In this document: positions 29,888-39,848 of the stretch, piece after piece
Layout of the letters: the number at the start of each line of letters is the position of its first letter
Numbering within the stretch: position 1 is the stretch's first letter
Source: Microbacterium sp. 3J1
GTDB lineage: Bacteria; Actinomycetota; Actinomycetes; Actinomycetales; Microbacteriaceae
Direction of reading: 5' to 3'
DNA: 64,000 nt
Assembly: GCF_001049495.1 (NCBI RefSeq)
Contig: NZ_CDWI01000011.1
Coordinates: 496,001 to 560,000 of the forward strand
Made by a program: the position numbers and the translations under genes
Notes under the pieces: generated by a model
Database searches by the model: none
Seen by the model: only the letters and a program-made list of their open reading frames with translations
What the model was told of the DNA's origin: nothing

Positions 29888-30697
29888 TCAGACGCCGACG
29901 TGCCGGCCGCTGAGCTTCTCGGCGCGACGATCGGCGATCTGCAGCGCTCGACGCTCGCGCTCCCGACGCAGCACGGTGATGCCGACGAGCACCAGCTCCG
30001 GCGGTGCGGACGGCATGGGCGATACGAAGGGCGCGGCCTCGGTCAGGAGGTCCTGCGCGACGCGGGCGCGCGCGGCGGGGATCATGCGGGGAGCGCTCTG
30101 CAGGAACTGGGAGATGCGCCGAGCCAGGCGGTCGGGGAGACGTGCCACATCGGCGATCTGCGCCCAGCCTGCGAGCGTCGGGGGGAGGACCGGCGCGGAG
30201 GCGACCAGTCTCGGCGTGCGCACGCGTTGGCTGTAGGTGCCGGCGACCATGTCGCCGAGTCGCTGCGAGCGCGCGCTGAACGCGCCCGCCAGGACGGCCA
30301 CGCTGCCGAGGGTCATGTAGATCTCGAGCACGCCCAGGAGGGCGCGGATGAAGGCGTGACGGAAGCCGGTCGCGCCTCCGTCGAGGCGCACGATGCGTCC
30401 GCCGACCGCCAGCTTGCCCAGGCTGCGCCCCTTGAGGAGCATCTCGACCGTGATCGGCAGGACGACGAAGCTGATGACGAGCGACGAGACCAGTGCGATC
30501 CGGTCGGTCGTCTCATCCAGGACGCCGATGTCGGACAGCCAGACGCGCAGGAGGATCGTGAGGAGGAAGACGCCGAGGCTCAGCAGCATGTCGATGATGG
30601 CCCCGGCCGCCCGCAGCACGAAGCCGATCGGCTGGACGTCGATCGCGACCGCCTCGCCGGAGAGGACCTCGTCGGACGTATCGAGCGGGGCAGACAT
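29888..30697 (-). CDS. RDD family membrane protein
   Basis: The 269-residue protein has an RDD domain at about residues 22-165: GFVLRAAGAIIDMLLSLGVF (the Arg and Asp of the RDD pattern), a second helix, the loop LKGRSLGKLAVGGRIVRLDG and SQRLGDMVAGTYSQRV. A cytosolic tail of about 100 residues with a basic helix follows. RDD proteins may act in ion or small-molecule transport. The start ATG 30697 shares the CATG tetranucleotide with an ATG on the other strand and faces the SpoIIM gene, its usual partner next to DUF58/MoxR genes. Confidence 0.87.
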   Translation of the reverse strand: MSAPLDTSDEVLSGEAVAIDVQPIGFVLRAAGAIIDMLLSLGVFLLTILLRVWLSDIGVLDETTDRIALVSSLVISFVVLPITVEMLLKGRSLGKLAVGGRIVRLDGGATGFRHAFIRALLGVLEIYMTLGSVAVLAGAFSARSQRLGDMVAGTYSQRVRTPRLVASAPVLPPTLAGWAQIADVARLPDRLARRISQFLQSAPRMIPAARARVAQDLLTEAAPFVSPMPSAPPELVLVGITVLRRERERRALQIADRRAEKLSGRHVGV

Positions 30698-30700
30698 GAG

Positions 30701-30709
30701 TACAGTAAA
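30701..30709. promoter_or_regulatory. Overlapping divergent -10 elements for RDD and SpoIIM genes
   Basis: The plus strand reads TACAGT (30701-30706) seven bases before GTG 30714. The minus strand reads TTTACT (30709-30704) six bases before ATG 30697. The two hexamers share three base pairs, so one short AT-rich block may fire in both directions and yield two leaderless messages. Confidence 0.55.
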
Positions 30710-30713
30710 TCAG

Positions 30714-31706
30714 GTGGATGCCGATGCGCTGACTGATGCACGCCGAGCCGAGTGGGAGCGGCTCGAAGAGCTCAGTCATGCACGACTGGACGGCGCGGGC
30801 GTCGATGAGCTCATCGTCCGCTACCGCGCGGCATCCGCCGATCTCGCGGATCTGAAGACCTCCGTCGGAGAGTCGCCGCAGGGCTCCTACCTCTCGACGA
30901 TCCTGGTGCGCGCGCGTCTGCGCCTCACCGGGGCTTCGGACAGCATCCTCACCCAGACGGCCCGGTTCTTCTCGCAGCAGCTGCCGGCCGCGCTGTATCG
31001 CCTCCGCTGGACGACGCTGGTCATCGCCCTCTGCTTCGTAGCGGTCGCCGTCGGGACGGCGGCGTGGATCTCGTCCGACCCCGCGCTGATCGCGACTCTC
31101 GGTCCGCCGGACCTCCTCGAGCAGTATGCCGACGAGAGCTTCACCGGGTACTACACCGAGAATCCCGCTGCGGTGTTCATGGGGATGGTGTGGACCAACA
31201 ACGCGTGGATCGCGCTGCAGTGCGTGCTGTTCGGGATCACCGGCATCTGGCCGATCAACGCACTGGTGCAGAACGCCATGGGCCTCGGGGTCTCCGGGGC
31301 GGTCATGGCCGCGCACGACAAGGCCGACATCATGGTCCTGTACATCCTCCCGCACGGGATGCTCGAGATGACCTGCATCTTCGTCGCGGCTGCGGGCGGC
31401 CTGCATCTGTTCTGGTCGTGGGTCGCGCCCGGGCACCGCTCTCGGGGAGAATCGCTGGCGACAGAGGGTCGTGCCCTCGCCACGGTCGCGATCGGCCTCG
31501 TGTTCGCGCTTCTCCTCGCCGGTCTCGTGGAGGGCTTCGTGACGGGCTGGGCGCTCCCGTGGCCGATCAAGATCGGGATCGGCGCCGCCGCGCTCGCGGT
31601 GTTCCTCATCTACATGCTCGTCATCGGCGGGCGCGCCCACCGCCGGGGCGAGACCGGCGACCTCCTGGAGTACGAGGCGGGGACGCCGCGCCTGGTCGCA
31701 GGCTGA
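30714..31706 (+). CDS. Stage II sporulation protein M (SpoIIM) family membrane protein
   Basis: The 330-residue protein has a cytosolic helical N-terminus (EWERLEELSHARL; SADLADLKTSVGESPQG) and about five membrane helices. Landmarks of the SpoIIM/DUF95 family are YTENPAAVFMGMVWTNNAWI, VQNAMGLGVSGAVMAAH and LPHGMLEMTCIFVAAAGG. The organism need not sporulate; in actinobacteria this family accompanies RDD, DUF58 and MoxR genes. I prefer GTG 30714 because of the -10 hexamer; ATG 30696 would add six residues and overlap the divergent start codon. Confidence 0.9.
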   Translation: MDADALTDARRAEWERLEELSHARLDGAGVDELIVRYRAASADLADLKTSVGESPQGSYLSTILVRARLRLTGASDSILTQTARFFSQQLPAALYRLRWTTLVIALCFVAVAVGTAAWISSDPALIATLGPPDLLEQYADESFTGYYTENPAAVFMGMVWTNNAWIALQCVLFGITGIWPINALVQNAMGLGVSGAVMAAHDKADIMVLYILPHGMLEMTCIFVAAAGGLHLFWSWVAPGHRSRGESLATEGRALATVAIGLVFALLLAGLVEGFVTGWALPWPIKIGIGAAALAVFLIYMLVIGGRAHRRGETGDLLEYEAGTPRLVAG

Positions 31707-31773
31707 CGCCCGCTCGACCCCACCCGACTGCCCGGTTGGTCAGAGGGCCAGATCGCCCGGTGCGACCGCGGCT

Positions 31774-33081
31774 TCAGAGGCGTCCGGCGGCCTTGAGCTC
31801 GAGATATCGATCCGCGATCCGTGGCGGCAGGGACTCCGGGTCGGCGGCGATAGCCTCCCCGCCCGCGCGGCGGATGGCATCAGCGACGTTCTCCGCATCG
31901 CGCATCGTGCGCTCCGCAGCAGCGGCGAGGTAGACCTCCTCGCGAGAACCACGCCGCCGGGCGAGATCGGCGATCCCGTCGTCCGTGACGGATCCCACCA
32001 GGATGGAGGTCGCTCTGGATGCATCGGGGAACGCGCCGAGGAACCCTCGCGCCGACTCGGCGGCGTCCTGAGCGGTCAGCACGACGATCAACGAGGGCCG
32101 GGTGGTCAGGGTACGCACCGCGGCGAAGGCACCCGCCCAGTCGGTGTCGACGAGTCGTGCATGCACCGGAGCCATCGCATCCGTCAGCGCCGGCAGCAGC
32201 GCCGTTCCCTCGACACCCGTCACCCTGGCCCGCACGACGCGGTCGAACATCAGCAGGTGCACGTGGTCGCCGGCGCGGGCCGCGAGCGCGGCGAGCAGCA
32301 GAGAGGCCTCGAGCGCTGCGTCGACCCTCGTCCCGTCGCCGACGCGGGCCGCGGCGGTCCGCCCGGTGTCGATGACGATCACGACGTGACGGTCGCGCTC
32401 GGGTCGCCAGGTGCGCAGCATGGTGGTGCCGGCGCGCGCCGTCGCCCGCCAGTCGATCGAACGCACGTCATCGCCGCGCACGTACTCCCGCAGCGAATCG
32501 AACTCGGTGCCCTGTCCTCGCACCTGGATGCTCGTGTTGCCGTCGAGCTCCCGCAGCCGGGCGAGCCTCGAGGGGAGATGCTTGCGCGACGAGAAGGCGG
32601 GGAGCACGCGGATCGCACCGCGAACCCGATGCGTCGCCTGACGGCCGGCGACCCCGAGCGGGCCCCGCGAGCGGATGACGACGAACTCGCTCACGAGCTC
32701 GCCGCGGCGGCGCGGCAGCAGCGGCATCGAGACGCGCCGACGCTCGCCGGCGGGGACGGTGAGCTGCTGGCGCTCGGAGCCTGCGCCGGCCGTGGGCTGC
32801 CAGGCGTCACGGATCGTCGCGTGGAGGGTCCGGCGTCCGTGGTTGTGCAGGGCGACGCTCACCGTCGCGGTCTCTCCGAGACGTGCACGGGCGGGGACGC
32901 GTCGGGTGACGGTCACCGCGCGGGGGCTCGGAGCCAGCACGGCGTCGAGGATCACGAGCGCCGCGCACAGACCCGCCCAGATTGCGAGCACGGCGTACGC
33001 CGGGAAGCCCGCGAGTCCGGCGAGGACGAGCGGGACGACGCCGACGGCGACGGCGAGGGCGAGGCGACCGGTGACGAACAC
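31774..33081 (-). CDS. DUF58 domain protein (VWA-like), MoxR partner
   Basis: The 435-residue protein has two N-terminal membrane helices (about residues 5-48), a beta-rich extracytoplasmic-type segment, then the DUF58 signature YVRGDDVRSIDWRATARAG near residue 205. A von Willebrand A-like domain follows with HVVIVIDTGRTAAARVGDG (MIDAS-like Asp near residue 240). DUF58 proteins work with MoxR ATPases, probably as adaptors for remodelling or chaperoning. GTG 33081 follows the moxR TAG with no gap, so the two are tightly coupled. Confidence 0.9.
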   Translation of the reverse strand: MFVTGRLALAVAVGVVPLVLAGLAGFPAYAVLAIWAGLCAALVILDAVLAPSPRAVTVTRRVPARARLGETATVSVALHNHGRRTLHATIRDAWQPTAGAGSERQQLTVPAGERRRVSMPLLPRRRGELVSEFVVIRSRGPLGVAGRQATHRVRGAIRVLPAFSSRKHLPSRLARLRELDGNTSIQVRGQGTEFDSLREYVRGDDVRSIDWRATARAGTTMLRTWRPERDRHVVIVIDTGRTAAARVGDGTRVDAALEASLLLAALAARAGDHVHLLMFDRVVRARVTGVEGTALLPALTDAMAPVHARLVDTDWAGAFAAVRTLTTRPSLIVVLTAQDAAESARGFLGAFPDASRATSILVGSVTDDGIADLARRRGSREEVYLAAAAERTMRDAENVADAIRRAGGEAIAADPESLPPRIADRYLELKAAGRL

Positions 33082-34047
<966 letters not shown>

Positions 34048-34107
34048 GTGGTGTCCTCGGCTTCGATGGTGATGGGTGGACAGGGACAGGGGCGGGGGCA
34101 GGGCGGT

Positions 34108-35358
34108 TCACTCCGGCTTCCCCAGTTCTCCGGTGGATCGCTCGACCGCGCCCTCGAGGTCGTCGAGCCGACGCGCGAGCTCGACGAGCGACGCGTCGTC
34201 CGAGGGAAGCCGGCCTCCGAGCAGCTCGTGAAGTGCGCCGCGTGGAACCCGCAGCCTGTCGGAGGCGGCATCGGCGACCTCTTCGGGCTTCGCCGTCGCT
34301 GCGAGCCCGAGACGACGAGCGAGGCGGCGCCGGCTGCCGTCGCGGATCGCCTCGGCGGCGTGGGGCGCGTCGGCGGCTTTCGCGGTGAGTCGGGCCCTGC
34401 CGTGCATGGTCTCGGAGGCGCGGACGGTCACGGGAAGCGTCTCGGCCACGAGCGGGCCGAATCGCTGGCCTCGCCACACGGCGGCGGCGATCCCCGCGAG
34501 GATCAGGAGCAGGATCGCGGGCGTCACCCATCCAGGAGTGAGCGAGCCGAGCGTGTCCGGCGTCTGCGCCTCGATGTCGGTGTCGGCGAAGCTGGGCACG
34601 TACCAGACCACTCGCTCCGTCTGCCCGAGCAGGGCGATCCCGAGCGCGGCATTGCCGTCCTCCGCGAGGTAGGCGTTGCTCAGCAGCCGCGCGCCTTCGA
34701 CCACGATGCGCGTCGTTCCGTCGCGCTCGTCGATCAGCACGGCCGCGGCGTCGGACGTGTCGGAGCCGAAGCATCCCTCCACGTCGTCGGCGGGAGCGAA
34801 GAGACGGTCGGGTCGGATCTCGCCGACCGTGGAGAACTCACGGGACTCGCAGCCGGCCGTGACCGGAGCCGAGTCCGGTGACGCGTTGTCGCCGATCTCG
34901 AGGACGTTGAGCAGGTGGGTGCCGGAGGAGAGGAACACGACCCGCTGCGCCGGCTCCAGGAGGTCGAGGAGGCCCTCGTCGGTGAGGGTGTACGGGTTCG
35001 CCATGACCAGCGTGCTGTCTTCGTCGACGGCGGCCCTCGCCTCGGTGCGAGACCGGACCACCTGGATCTCCACTCCCTGGTCGGCGAGGATCCCGGCGAG
35101 GGCCCCGGCACCCGAGTCGCCGACGCTCTCGGGGTCGAGGGACCCGCGTTGCGCGGGCATCTGCACGCTGACCTGGATCGCGATGTAGACGCCGACGAGG
35201 ACCAGCACCACGAGAACGGCCCAGCCTCCGAGCGACCGCAGTCTTCTCCCACGCGGAAGGCGCTCTGCGGTGGTGGTGGTGCGGGTGGTGCCGGTGGTTG
35301 CGGCCCCCGTGGTTCCGGTGGTGGCGGACGAGGATGCGCGTTCGCCGAGCACCGTCAT
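34108..35358 (-). CDS. DUF4350 domain membrane protein
   Basis: The 416-residue protein starts with a Thr/Ala/Gly-rich low-complexity segment (TTGTTGAATTGTTRTTTT) and one membrane helix at about residues 47-65. The DUF4350 domain follows: GAGALAGILADQGVEIQVVR, then DSTLVMANPYTLTDEGL, an ATPase-regulator-like fold. A second helix near residue 285 (TPAILLLILAGIAAAVW) precedes a cytosolic tail with an Arg-rich patch. The start overlaps the upstream DUF4129 stop by four bases. It is presumed to assist the MoxR/DUF58 machine. Confidence 0.87.
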   Translation of the reverse strand: MTVLGERASSSATTGTTGAATTGTTRTTTTAERLPRGRRLRSLGGWAVLVVLVLVGVYIAIQVSVQMPAQRGSLDPESVGDSGAGALAGILADQGVEIQVVRSRTEARAAVDEDSTLVMANPYTLTDEGLLDLLEPAQRVVFLSSGTHLLNVLEIGDNASPDSAPVTAGCESREFSTVGEIRPDRLFAPADDVEGCFGSDTSDAAAVLIDERDGTTRIVVEGARLLSNAYLAEDGNAALGIALLGQTERVVWYVPSFADTDIEAQTPDTLGSLTPGWVTPAILLLILAGIAAAVWRGQRFGPLVAETLPVTVRASETMHGRARLTAKAADAPHAAEAIRDGSRRRLARRLGLAATAKPEEVADAASDRLRVPRGALHELLGGRLPSDDASLVELARRLDDLEGAVERSTGELGKPE

Positions 35359-35996
35359 GCCGTCACCGCTTCCGGGCGAGCCGCGACGAAACGGTCGTCG
35401 GTCGCGGCCAGCTCCGCGTAGCGCTCAGCGGTGGCGGGGTGCCTCAGGTAGCGCACATCGTCGAAGGAGGCGGCGGCGCTGCGGACGGCCGAGGCCTCGG
35501 TCGGCAGCACGTGCGACACCTCGCGCGCGATCGCCTGTGCTGTGGCGCCGGGGGAGGGGTCGATGAGGTCGCGCTCGAGAAGGCCGCGGGCGAGGGCGCG
35601 GAAGCGCAGGATGGTGGCCTCGTCCCAGTCGCCGGCCCGAGCGCTGCGTTCGGCGTCCGCTCGCAGCTGGGCGGCAGTGCGGTCGTCCGTCGCGCCGAGG
35701 AGGTCGGTACGTCGCCCGGACACCGCACGCGACCGTCGGGGGCGCCCCCAGATGATCAGCGCTGCGACGAGCGCCGCGAAGACGACGACGCACACCACGA
35801 TCAGGGCGGAAGGTCCGACGTTCGCACCGTTCTCAGGACTGAAAAGGTCAGCGAGGAAGCGCCCGATGTCGCGCGCCAGCAGATCGAACCACGTCGGCTT
35901 CGCGTCGGCATAGCGCGGGTTCGAGAGCTCGACCTCGGCCCACTCGCGCGCCTCGTCCCCGTCCGGGATGAGGACTTCGTCGAACCGACGGATCAT
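35355..35996 (-). CDS. DUF4129 domain membrane protein
   Basis: The 213-residue protein has an amphipathic N-terminus, a single membrane helix at about residues 63-85 (ALIVVCVVVFAALVAALIIW) and a C-terminal DUF4129 domain (RSARAGDWDEATILRFRALA; LERDLIDPSPGATAQAIARE). I chose ATG 35996 because it overlaps the stop of the upstream membrane-protein gene (ATGA); a longer reading would run antisense-like into the Pro/Gln tail region. DUF4129 normally accompanies DUF4350 and MoxR in actinobacteria. Confidence 0.88.
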   Translation of the reverse strand: MIRRFDEVLIPDGDEAREWAEVELSNPRYADAKPTWFDLLARDIGRFLADLFSPENGANVGPSALIVVCVVVFAALVAALIIWGRPRRSRAVSGRRTDLLGATDDRTAAQLRADAERSARAGDWDEATILRFRALARGLLERDLIDPSPGATAQAIAREVSHVLPTEASAVRSAAASFDDVRYLRHPATAERYAELAATDDRFVAARPEAVTA

Positions 35997-37468
35997 GCCG
36001 ACCCTTCGCCGCCGGATCCCGGGGCCGTCCAGAGGGGAGGAGCAGGTGCAGGTGCAGGGGCAGGCGCGGGCCTCGGCGGCGCAGACGCGAACGGGGGTGG
36101 CTGCACCGGTTCGGGCTGCATGGGGGCGGGCGGCGCCGGGTACTGCTGCACGGGGTTCGCCTGCACCGGATACTGCTGCGGCTGGTACTGCGGCGGCTGG
36201 TACTGCTGCGGCTGGTACTGCGCAGCGGGATACTGCTGCCCGGCGTACGGCTGAGAGGGGTCGTACCCGACCGTCATCGTCGTCCACTCCGGTGCCTGCT
36301 TGGGGGGCGGAGCGCTCGTCACCGCGCGCGCGGGATCGACAGTGAACGGGTCGCCGAGCTGTTCGTCCGTCCACCCGAGATCACGCCGCTCGACGTGGCT
36401 GATGAGCGCCTGGTCGAGGCCCTCGTAGCGCATCCGGCTGTCGAGGTAGACGAGGGTTCCCGCCGTGCTCTGCACGACCAGGGTGATGGCCTGCAGCACG
36501 AGAAGCAGAATCTGCGGAGCGAGCAGCGCGAAGACGAAACCCATGATCGCGGACGTGTCCATCGATCCCGTCGGAGCGATGACGCCGCCGAGCATCGAGC
36601 TGAGCAGCGTCACCGGCAGGCTGACCAGCTGCATCGCGACGCCCATGATGGCGCCGATGAGGAACGTGACGCCCCAGGCGATCCAGAAACGTCCGCGCGT
36701 CAGACGCCACGACCGCACCAGTGCATCTCGCAGCTTCGCGCGTTCGAGCACGAGGATCGACGGCACGAGGAGCAGCTTCGTGGTCAGCCACACCATCAGC
36801 GGGATCGTCGCGAGCAGGACCAGGAAGACGAGGATCACGATGCCGCCGATCCCCTCGGCGGAGCCCCCGAGACCCCCGGCGACGAACCCGGCGATGATCA
36901 GGAACAGGATGACGATCACGCCGAAGATGAAGATCACCGAGAGCGATGCGAAAGCGGCGAGACGCCAGAACGACGGGACCATTCGTCGCCACAGCGTCCC
37001 GAGCGTCGCCTTGACCCCGACGGCCGCGTACCCGATCTCCGCTGCGACGACGCCCTGCATCAGGGCGGTGAAGGCGATCGAGGCGAGCCCCACCGCGAGC
37101 CCCGCGACGATGTTCATGGCGATGGTGCCGGCGAACACGGCCTCGAAGTCCGAGGAGGCCGGGGAGAGGGACTCCAGACGGGTGAACGTGGTGACGAAGA
37201 CGAAGCCCATGACGGTCGCGCTCAGCACGACCACCGCGAGCTGGATCACGACGCCGAAGCCGAACAGCACCTTCGGATTGTGGCGCAGGGCCGAGAAGGA
37301 GCGCCCCAACAGCATCCCGAAGGTCAGCGGATGCAGCGGGATGATGCCCCTCTTCGGGGCGGGGGTCCACGTCTGGCCGGTCACCGGCACTCCCTCCGTC
37401 GTGCGCTCCCATCGTGTCACAACACTCGGGCGATTCGCAGACATGGGGGCGGTGGTACTGAGTGCCAT
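35993..37468 (-). CDS. Polytopic membrane protein with Pro/Gln/Tyr-rich tail
   Basis: The 491-residue protein has a cytosolic N-terminus, then about six membrane helices between residues 65 and 360 with the layout of the glycerophosphodiesterase membrane domain/DUF7544 group (ALVRSWRLTRGRFWIAWGVT). The last 100 residues are disordered: repeats of QQYP, QPQQY and PPQYQ, then a Pro-Ala run. Such tails are common in actinobacterial envelope proteins. The start ATG 37468 lies only 12 bases from the divergent mtrA ATG; ATG 37444 is an alternative. It is the first gene of the DUF4129-DUF4350-MoxR-DUF58 operon. Confidence 0.8.
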   Translation of the reverse strand: MALSTTAPMSANRPSVVTRWERTTEGVPVTGQTWTPAPKRGIIPLHPLTFGMLLGRSFSALRHNPKVLFGFGVVIQLAVVVLSATVMGFVFVTTFTRLESLSPASSDFEAVFAGTIAMNIVAGLAVGLASIAFTALMQGVVAAEIGYAAVGVKATLGTLWRRMVPSFWRLAAFASLSVIFIFGVIVILFLIIAGFVAGGLGGSAEGIGGIVILVFLVLLATIPLMVWLTTKLLLVPSILVLERAKLRDALVRSWRLTRGRFWIAWGVTFLIGAIMGVAMQLVSLPVTLLSSMLGGVIAPTGSMDTSAIMGFVFALLAPQILLLVLQAITLVVQSTAGTLVYLDSRMRYEGLDQALISHVERRDLGWTDEQLGDPFTVDPARAVTSAPPPKQAPEWTTMTVGYDPSQPYAGQQYPAAQYQPQQYQPPQYQPQQYPVQANPVQQYPAPPAPMQPEPVQPPPFASAPPRPAPAPAPAPAPPLWTAPGSGGEGSA

Positions 37469-37473
37469 AAGGT
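37468..37473 (+). promoter_or_regulatory. Predicted -10 element for mtrA
   Basis: TAAGGT overlaps the divergent start codon and is followed by seven bases and ATG 37481, suggesting leaderless mtrA mRNA. Confidence 0.5.
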
Positions 37474-37480
37474 AACAGTT

Positions 37481-38161
37481 ATGACCTCACGCATTCTTGT
37501 GGTCGACGACGACACCGCGCTCGCCGAGATGATCGGCATCGTGCTGCGCACTGAGGGCTTCGAGCCGGTGTTCTGCGCAGACGGTGCGCGTGCTGTCGAG
37601 GAGTGGCGCACCCTGCGTCCCGACCTGGTGCTGCTCGACCTCATGCTGCCCGGCATGGACGGGATCGAGATCTGCACCCGCATCCGAGCGGAGTCGGGGG
37701 TCCCCATCATCATGCTCACGGCGAGGAGCGACACGGCCGACGTGGTCCGCGGACTCGAGGTCGGCGCCGACGACTACATCGTCAAGCCGTTCAACCCGAA
37801 GGAGCTGGTGGCGCGCATCCGCACCCGCCTGCGTCCCACGCCGCAGACGGTGGGAGAGCAGCTCCGCGTCGGCGACCTCACGGTCGACGTCGACGCGCAC
37901 GAGGTGCGCCGGGGTACGGCCCCGATCGCCCTGACACCGCTGGAGTTCCAGCTGCTCGTCGCTCTCGCATCGAAGCCCCAGCAGGTCTTCTCCCGCGAGA
38001 TGCTGCTCGAGCAGGTGTGGGGGTACCACTACAAGGCCGACACTCGCCTCGTGAACGTGCACGTGCAGCGGCTGAGGGCGAAGGTGGAACTCGATCCCGA
38101 CAACCCGAAGATCGTGATGACCGTCCGCGGCGTCGGCTACCGCGCCGGGAGTGCGGGCTAG
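37481..38161 (+). CDS. mtrA: Response regulator MtrA
   Basis: The 226-residue OmpR/PhoB-type regulator controls cell-wall metabolism and division in actinobacteria. The receiver domain has the acidic pocket DDD at 9-11, phospho-acceptor D53 (LLDLMLPGMDG) and the switch Lys in DDYIVKPF. The C-terminal winged helix covers about residues 130-222, with LTPLEFQLLVALASKPQQVF and the recognition helix in LVNVHVQRLRAKVE. ATG 37481 is the conserved start. It is followed by mtrB and lpqB in the classic order. Confidence 0.97.
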   Translation: MTSRILVVDDDTALAEMIGIVLRTEGFEPVFCADGARAVEEWRTLRPDLVLLDLMLPGMDGIEICTRIRAESGVPIIMLTARSDTADVVRGLEVGADDYIVKPFNPKELVARIRTRLRPTPQTVGEQLRVGDLTVDVDAHEVRRGTAPIALTPLEFQLLVALASKPQQVFSREMLLEQVWGYHYKADTRLVNVHVQRLRAKVELDPDNPKIVMTVRGVGYRAGSAG

Positions 38162-38168
38162 AGGCAGC

Positions 38169-39848
38169 ATGGCCGCGACGACAGCGACCACCACGGCGGT
38201 CGCTGTGATTCGCGACTGGCGAGGATGGCCGACGGTGCTCGGCGCGCTGTGGCGCCGGTCCCTGCGCTTCCGCACCCTCACGATCACACTCCTCCTCACC
38301 TCCACGGCGATCCTCATCACCTGCGTCACGATGGCGCTGGTGATCCAGAACGACCTCTTCGAGTCGCGCAAGAAGGAGGCGCTCGAAGATGCCGCGCGTG
38401 CAGTGAACCAGGCGCAGACGACGCTGGACGCCACCGCGCTCGGCGACGATGCAGGCGCACTCGTCGAGCTGTGGGACAGTGTCCAGGAGGACCTCGGCCG
38501 GAACTCCACCGCTGAGGGGCTCGCAGGCCGACGGATCAACGTCGGCCTGGACGCGGTGTCGCTCAACGGCTTCACAGCCGGCCTCAGCTTCAACTCCGTG
38601 AGCCCGAACCTCAGCAACCGCGTCGTGCAGTTCGACGACTGGCAGTCATGGCAGTCCGTGTCTCTGGATATCGGCGGGCGCTCGGTGCCCGGGATCATCG
38701 TCGGACAGCAGCTCCAGGTGCCGGAGGCGGGCCCCTTCGAGATCTACTTCGCCTATGACCTCGCCGACGCGGACAACACGCTCACCTTCGTTCAGCGCAC
38801 ACTGTGGATAGCCGGTATCGGGCTCGTGGCGATCGTGGCCGCGATCTCGTTCATCGTCCTCCGCACGGTGTCGACCCCGATCGTGGAGGCCGCGGAGACG
38901 AGCGCGCGCCTCGCCGCCGGAGATCTCGGCGTGCGCATCGACGTGCACGGCGAGGACGAGATCGCCACTCTCGGTCGCTCGTTCAATGCCATGGCCGACA
39001 GCATCGAGGCGCAGATCAAGGAGCTCGGCGAGCTCTCCCTCGTGCAGCAGCGCTTCGTCTCCGACGTCTCGCACGAACTGCGGACACCTTTGACGACGAT
39101 CCGCCTCGCGGCCGACATGCTCAACGACCAGCGGACCGAGTTCGATCCGACCACCGCACGGACCACGGAGCTGCTGCACACCCAGGTGCAGCGCTTCGAG
39201 ACATTGCTCTCCGATCTTCTGGAGATCAGCCGCTACGACGCGGGATCCGTCCAACTCGAGCTGGAGGCGACGAGCCTCGCTCACCTCGCCGAGGACATCA
39301 TCGAGCAGATGAAGCCGCTCGCCGACGAACGAGGCACCGAGCTGCGACTCGTCGCGCCCGGAGGCTACTCTCCGGTGGACATGGACCCCCGGCGCGTCAG
39401 ACGGGTTCTGCGCAACCTCATCGGCAACGCCATCGAGCACGGCGAGGGACGGCCCGTCGTCGTCACCGTGGACAGCAATCAGCACGCGGTCGCCGCCGGA
39501 GTGCGCGACTTCGGCCTGGGAATGGATCCGGCCGACGCCGAGCGCGTGTTCGATCGCTTCTGGCGGGCCGACCCCTCGCGACAGCGCACGATCGGTGGCA
39601 CCGGACTCGGGCTCTCGATCGCTCTCGGCGATGCGACGCTGCACGGCGGCGTGCTCGCCGTGTGGTCGGAGCTGGGAGTCGGATCGAACTTCGTGCTGAC
39701 GCTGCCGCGAGGAGGCGACGTGCTCGACGGGCCGTCACCGATCTCCACCGAGCCGCAGGAGCCGCTGTCAGAGCTCGGCGACGCGACGCAGCCGATCCAG
39801 CTCGCCGACCTGCCTGCCGAGCTCTTCGACCGAGGGAGCATCGAATGA
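38169..39848 (+). CDS. mtrB: Sensor histidine kinase MtrB
   Basis: The 559-residue kinase phosphorylates MtrA. It has two membrane helices (about residues 38-62 and 208-232) enclosing an extracytoplasmic sensor of about 145 residues, then HAMP (TPIVEAAETSARLAAGDLGV). The HisKA H-box is FVSDVSHELRTPLTTIRLA, with the phosphorylated His near residue 301. The ATPase has the N-box RVLRNLIGNAIEHGEG and the G-box GGTGLGLSIALGDA. I chose ATG 38169, with AGAGG upstream; GTG 38151 inside mtrA is an alternative. Its TGA overlaps the lpqB start. Confidence 0.95.
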   Translation: MAATTATTTAVAVIRDWRGWPTVLGALWRRSLRFRTLTITLLLTSTAILITCVTMALVIQNDLFESRKKEALEDAARAVNQAQTTLDATALGDDAGALVELWDSVQEDLGRNSTAEGLAGRRINVGLDAVSLNGFTAGLSFNSVSPNLSNRVVQFDDWQSWQSVSLDIGGRSVPGIIVGQQLQVPEAGPFEIYFAYDLADADNTLTFVQRTLWIAGIGLVAIVAAISFIVLRTVSTPIVEAAETSARLAAGDLGVRIDVHGEDEIATLGRSFNAMADSIEAQIKELGELSLVQQRFVSDVSHELRTPLTTIRLAADMLNDQRTEFDPTTARTTELLHTQVQRFETLLSDLLEISRYDAGSVQLELEATSLAHLAEDIIEQMKPLADERGTELRLVAPGGYSPVDMDPRRVRRVLRNLIGNAIEHGEGRPVVVTVDSNQHAVAAGVRDFGLGMDPADAERVFDRFWRADPSRQRTIGGTGLGLSIALGDATLHGGVLAVWSELGVGSNFVLTLPRGGDVLDGPSPISTEPQEPLSELGDATQPIQLADLPAELFDRGSIE

